This document shows, piece by piece, positions 61,201 through 64,000 of a DNA stretch of 64,000 nucleotides. The notes below the pieces were generated by a model. That model made no database searches. It was not told the origin of the DNA and was given only the letters and a program-made list of their open reading frames with translations. The translations under genes and the position numbers were made by a program. Origin of the DNA: Brachypodium distachyon. Lineage: Eukaryota; Streptophyta; Magnoliopsida; Poales; Poaceae. Within the stretch, counting starts at the first letter, position 1; every line of letters begins with the position of its first letter. The stretch lies in NCBI RefSeq assembly GCF_000005505.3, contig NC_016133.3, forward strand, positions 3,720,001-3,784,000. The letters run 5' to 3'.

Positions 61201-61660
61201 TTATTATGGGAGCAAAAAGACAGTGATGCTGTTAGACTATGCTGTTAGAACTGCGGTGAGCGAGCGAACCGAACGGAGCAGCCAGCTAAACACGGTACTA
61301 TGTAATTATACACCATAGGAAGCAAAACAAAAGAAGAAGGAATTTTCTTTCTTACCCTGTCAATGAAGTATTGAACACGACCTCGGCGACCTGCGTCCCG
61401 GAGGCACCAAAGGACTTGGCGTTCCAGACGGAGCCGTCCTCGAGGACGAGGCGAGCGTCGCTGAGCTTCCAGGGCCTCTCCATCGTCGTCGCCGCCGCCG
61501 CCGCTGGATTGGCCACGGAGCAGCATACCGCGAGGGGCTTGGTCGCCGTCGGAGCCTTCGAGATGGAGGACACTCGGCCATGGTGTCCGAGCCCGAGGGA
61601 GCGCCGCGCGGGGGAGCCGACGGCTGGGCGGGCAGGGAGGCGGCGCACCTGGAGGAGCAT
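58247..61660 (-). CDS. CARA: Carbamoyl-phosphate synthase small (glutaminase) subunit, plastid
   Basis: Hydrolyses glutamine and passes ammonia to the large subunit (CARB) for carbamoyl phosphate, the precursor of arginine and pyrimidines. Nine exons close in phase: 61356-61660, 60955-61043, 60809-60869, 60662-60729, 60447-60575, 59970-60076, 59547-59894, 58387-58552 and 58247-58290, for 438 aa. The first about 58 residues ([20 protein letters not shown]...) are a basic, Ser/Ala-rich chloroplast transit peptide. The CPSase small-chain domain follows ([44 protein letters not shown]). The class I glutamine amidotransferase domain starts near 254 with the nucleophile Cys328 in [10 protein letters not shown], and His412 and Glu414 in [10 protein letters not shown]. 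All catalytic residues are present and the length fits the plant family (about 430-450 aa). Confidence 0.96.
61098..61235. repeat. Tandem duplication of about 69 bp in CARA intron 1
   Basis: GAAGCAGCTGACACTAGGAT and its following 40 bases occur at 61098 and again at 61167, nearly identical. It lies within intron 1, about 120 bp below exon 1. Confidence 0.9.
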
Positions 61661-62038
61661 GGTGATTGGGGGAGGAGGGAAGGGAAGGTTGCGGCGGCTG
61701 GACCCGTAGAATGCTCGCGCCGCCGCCTAGGGTTTTAATTTGAGAGGTTCTACTTCTCTTCCTCCTCCGTCCCTTCGCATGTGCTCTGCTCGGCGCTCAG
61801 TTTTAATCCGTCACCTTAAACTTCATAAAATTATGGGGAAAATAAAAACTAGTGTGCTCTTTAAACAGGGCGTTTGTACAGACATGTTTTTTTTTTTAGG
61901 AATCACAACCATTTGCGTGCTGTAAAATACGTGTCAGGAGTAGAACCTTAACTATCAAAACCGTAAACACATACTCCTACTAAGTACTAACCAGAATGGT
62001 GAAATCAAAAGTTAATTTGGATCGTAAAATCGTACTCT
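61661..62038. promoter_or_regulatory. CARA promoter / upstream region
   Basis: The minus-strand gene reads away from here. Just above the ATG are GGAGGAGGG-rich leader words and a GCCGCCGCCTAGGGTTTTAA string, a telo-box-like AGGGTTT that is common in promoters of housekeeping plant genes. No other gene is seen. Confidence 0.45.
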
Positions 62039-62235
62039 CTCCCTCCGTTCCATATCAAGTGACTTTCTATTACATGTATGTATCTAGACGCTTTTTAAAC
62101 ATAAATACATTCATATTTGGACAAATTTGAGTCACTTAAGGGACTTTCTATTATATGTATGTATCTAAACGTTTTTTAAGCATAGATACATTCATATTTA
62201 AACAAATTTGAGTCACTTAATATGAGACGGAGGGG
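62039..62235. mobile_element. Stowaway-like MITE with an internal 81-bp tandem duplication
   Basis: The ends CTCCCTCCGTTCCATATCAA and, inverted, CCCCTCCGTCTCATATTAA match. The unit GACTTTCTATTACATGTATG to GAGTCACTTAA appears twice (from 62061 and from 62142), making the element about 80 bp longer than its relatives. Confidence 0.85.
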
Positions 62236-62376
62236 TAGTACTATAGAATAGTGATTCTAACTACCTTGTTTCGTGATAGATATTTTCAAAATTCTTACTA
62301 GTGTTTTAAAACGAGATAAGAACACGTAGTCAGTCAGTCTTAAAAGGTGATAAAACACTTTGAAATTACAATACTA

Positions 62377-62490
62377 CTCTGTACGTTCCATATTAAGTGT
62401 CGAAACATTACATGTATCTAGACGTATTTTAATATATAGATACGTCCATATTTAGATAAATTTGGGTCACTTGATATGGTACGGATGTAG
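62377..62490. mobile_element. Stowaway-like MITE, diverged
   Basis: It starts CTCTGTACGTTCCATATTAA and ends, inverted, CTACATCCGTACCATATCAA, with the same ATGTATCTAGACG core as the preceding element. The ends have lost part of CTCCCTCC. Confidence 0.75.
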
Positions 62491-62639
62491 TAGCATTTTC
62501 GCTATCTTTTGTGGGGGCAAAAGCAGAGTCGTTTTCATGTTGGATCTTTTCCTAGTAGTGGTGTGGCCACTAACAAGGGGGCACGAGCTACCTAGGGAGC
62601 AGCTAGATTTACTCTTCTCCGATCTTCCAAGAGGTGGAA

Positions 62640-63170
62640 GGCCGAGGACGGGCAAGACCAACCACCGCGACCATCCCGCTTCTGATTGTGTGCATGCTTG
62701 AGGTCAACATAACACTTCCTTCATACACACCTCCACCCACGGGGCTACCATAGGAGCTGACAGTCAGGAAATATGAAGCTCTCTCCCTAGCGGAGGTGAA
62801 CTTGAGGGTGCTCGGTTCAACTGTAACCCTCACCTGACTGGGCATCTCTACCTTGAGTGTGTAAGATTTCCCTTGCTCTGCGTCTAGAGGGATAACATTG
62901 GTGACCGTGCGGATCAAGATGAACGTCGAAGGCCCCGGCTACAAAGGGACAATGATCGTTGGGTAATTGAGATTGGACTAATGCATCTTGGACCCCAAAT
63001 CCGAGCACCTCTGATTGCTGTCGCAGGAGACTCGTCGAAGTGCGGTCTCGCCAAGGATTGAGCACGTGTATGTAGCATAGTCTTCTTCCTTGAGACCATA
63101 TACTAGTCTACCCAAATTGACTTGACCAGCTCCCGTCGCGTAAACATACAGGCTTGCTAGTGTTGTCAAT
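62640..63170 (-). pseudogene. Subtilase (SBT) C-terminal fragment
   Basis: The frame holds ATGAGQVNLGRLVYGLKEED, which matches the ATGAGHVNPxxAxDPGLVYD region after the catalytic Ser of plant subtilisin-like proteases, and then CSILGETALRRVSCDSNQRC. TAG and another stop break the strand around NLNYPTIIVPL, the start of the fibronectin III-like domain. That domain continues with IRTVTNVIPLDAEQGKSYTL and VEPSTLKFTSARERASYFLTV. The catalytic Asp, His and Ser regions are absent. It is a dead 3' remnant of a secreted protease gene. Confidence 0.85.
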
Positions 63171-64000
63171 TGTCAATGATGTGTGCAGTGGTCATCAGAG
63201 CTGACTAGCCATGAAAATACCCGACTTGAGGGAGTAGTCAATGTAGATGTTGTCAGTGATCATGGTATTTAAGTTGTGAACCAAATTCATTAAAAAGGCG
63301 CACGGAACGGATCGCCTTCATGACGTGCCCAACAGGGATGCCGGGGGTGCAGGGGGGCACGCGCCCCCCCTCTCTCCCCAACAGGAACTCCAGGGGGTGG
63401 AGGCACGCACCCCCCTCCCCACGGTATGGTTCATCTTCACCACCATATTTTTACCTCTTGTAAGCCATTGAAACCAACACTCCCGTTATAGTAAAGTTTC
63501 GCTGACGCTTGTGGGTTTTTCCTTTCATTGTTGGAGAGATTTTTCACGTTAAATCCTATGTCATCTGCTGTGATTTCGTTTTCATTCTTCATTATATGTT
63601 TGTCATGTTTATAACAAGTGATATCATAACCCCAGGTTTCAATCTGGGGTTTGCGACATGCTGTCATTGAAGTTCGATCTACCTCAGTTAGACTACATCA
63701 CAAGATTCTCTTCGTGGCAAGTGAAGATTTGAAGTAATAAAACGTACTCCCTCCGTTTTTTAATGTAAGGCGTATAAATTTTTCTTCGTTTTTCTGAAAT
63801 GTAACGCGCACAAGCTCTGAGCCCACCCCACGCATGCAAACAGAAAAATCGGCAACATGCCGTTTGATGAGCGGAGAAAAAGGAGGAGTTCCCTCTCTGC
63901 ATGTATGCATCCACGGAACAAGCAGTTGACCTTTTTCTTTTTTCTTCATCCGAAGGCAGTTGCTCTCCGGCGGATGACATCAAGGCAGACGGATCGTTAC
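63171..64000. other. Intergenic, LTR-like and MITE-like remains
   Basis: No gene is seen. The stretch 63285-63660 (minus strand) has a GGGGGGGTGCGTGCCTCC/GGGGGGCGCGTGCCCCCC imperfect palindrome and ends CCAGATTGAAACC; its composition resembles a decayed copia LTR, but no TG/CA borders or PBS were found. At 63747 a CTCCCTCCGTTTTTTAATGT string is a single MITE end without a matching partner. Confidence 0.35.

Noticed and set aside
63285..63660. A solo copia LTR
   Set aside because: Composition is suggestive, but no TG...CA borders, target duplication or primer binding site were found.

Overview
The window is nuclear DNA of a grass (Poaceae). Evidence: intron-rich plant genes with GT-AG splice sites, grass-type GC-rich first exons, many Stowaway-like MITEs whose ends read like CTCCCTCCGTCC, CACTA elements with CACTACTACAAAA ends, small copia elements and a plant L1-type LINE. 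A Pooideae-like or other BOP-clade grass fits best, but the species is not identifiable from the sequence alone.

Four conserved or well-formed multi-exon genes were rebuilt with every splice phase closing: plastidic NAD-dependent GAPDH (GAPCp type, + strand, 5240-10518, 415 aa); a small von Willebrand A domain protein (- strand, 13959-15076, 303 aa); a RAN1/HMA7/HMA9-type copper P1B-ATPase (- strand, 34540-39479, 996 aa); and the plastid carbamoyl-phosphate synthase small subunit (- strand, 58247-61660, 438 aa). Between GAPCp and the ATPase lies a cysteine-rich secreted peptide locus: a frameshifted copy (19822-20327), two apparently intact defensin-like genes (21883-22335 and 24246-24851), and a classical plant defensin with a Gly/Pro-rich tail (33629-34039).

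The rest is largely mobile DNA. From left to right: a decayed copia element cut by the window edge (1-2886); a hAT-like MITE split by a non-autonomous CACTA with a perfect 3-bp target duplication (3466-4616); a compound repeat array (12300-13448) abutting a carboxylesterase pseudogene; a 7.6-kb decayed CACTA carrying TNP2, Transposase_24-like and Ulp1-like genes (25905-33488) that ends 65 bp before the defensin TATA box; a 6.6-kb LINE with 14-bp target duplications (40037-46611); a MITE nested in a MITE (46671-46912); and a large foldback with about 0.93-kb arms (48601-55311) whose right arm is interrupted by a complete 4.84-kb copia element. A LINE 3' fragment (56600-57265) and a subtilase 3' pseudogene (62640-63170) lie on either side of the carbamoyl-phosphate synthase gene.

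The host genes do not form one pathway. GAPCp serves plastid glycolysis, the small CPSase chain supplies ammonia for carbamoyl phosphate (arginine and pyrimidines), the ATPase moves copper, and the defensin cluster is a fast-changing secreted peptide family. The most unusual structures are the foldback/copia composite, the defensin with a proline-rich tail beside a CACTA end, the gutted TNP2 gene joined to three kinds of tandem repeat, and the compound array at 12.3-13.4 kb.
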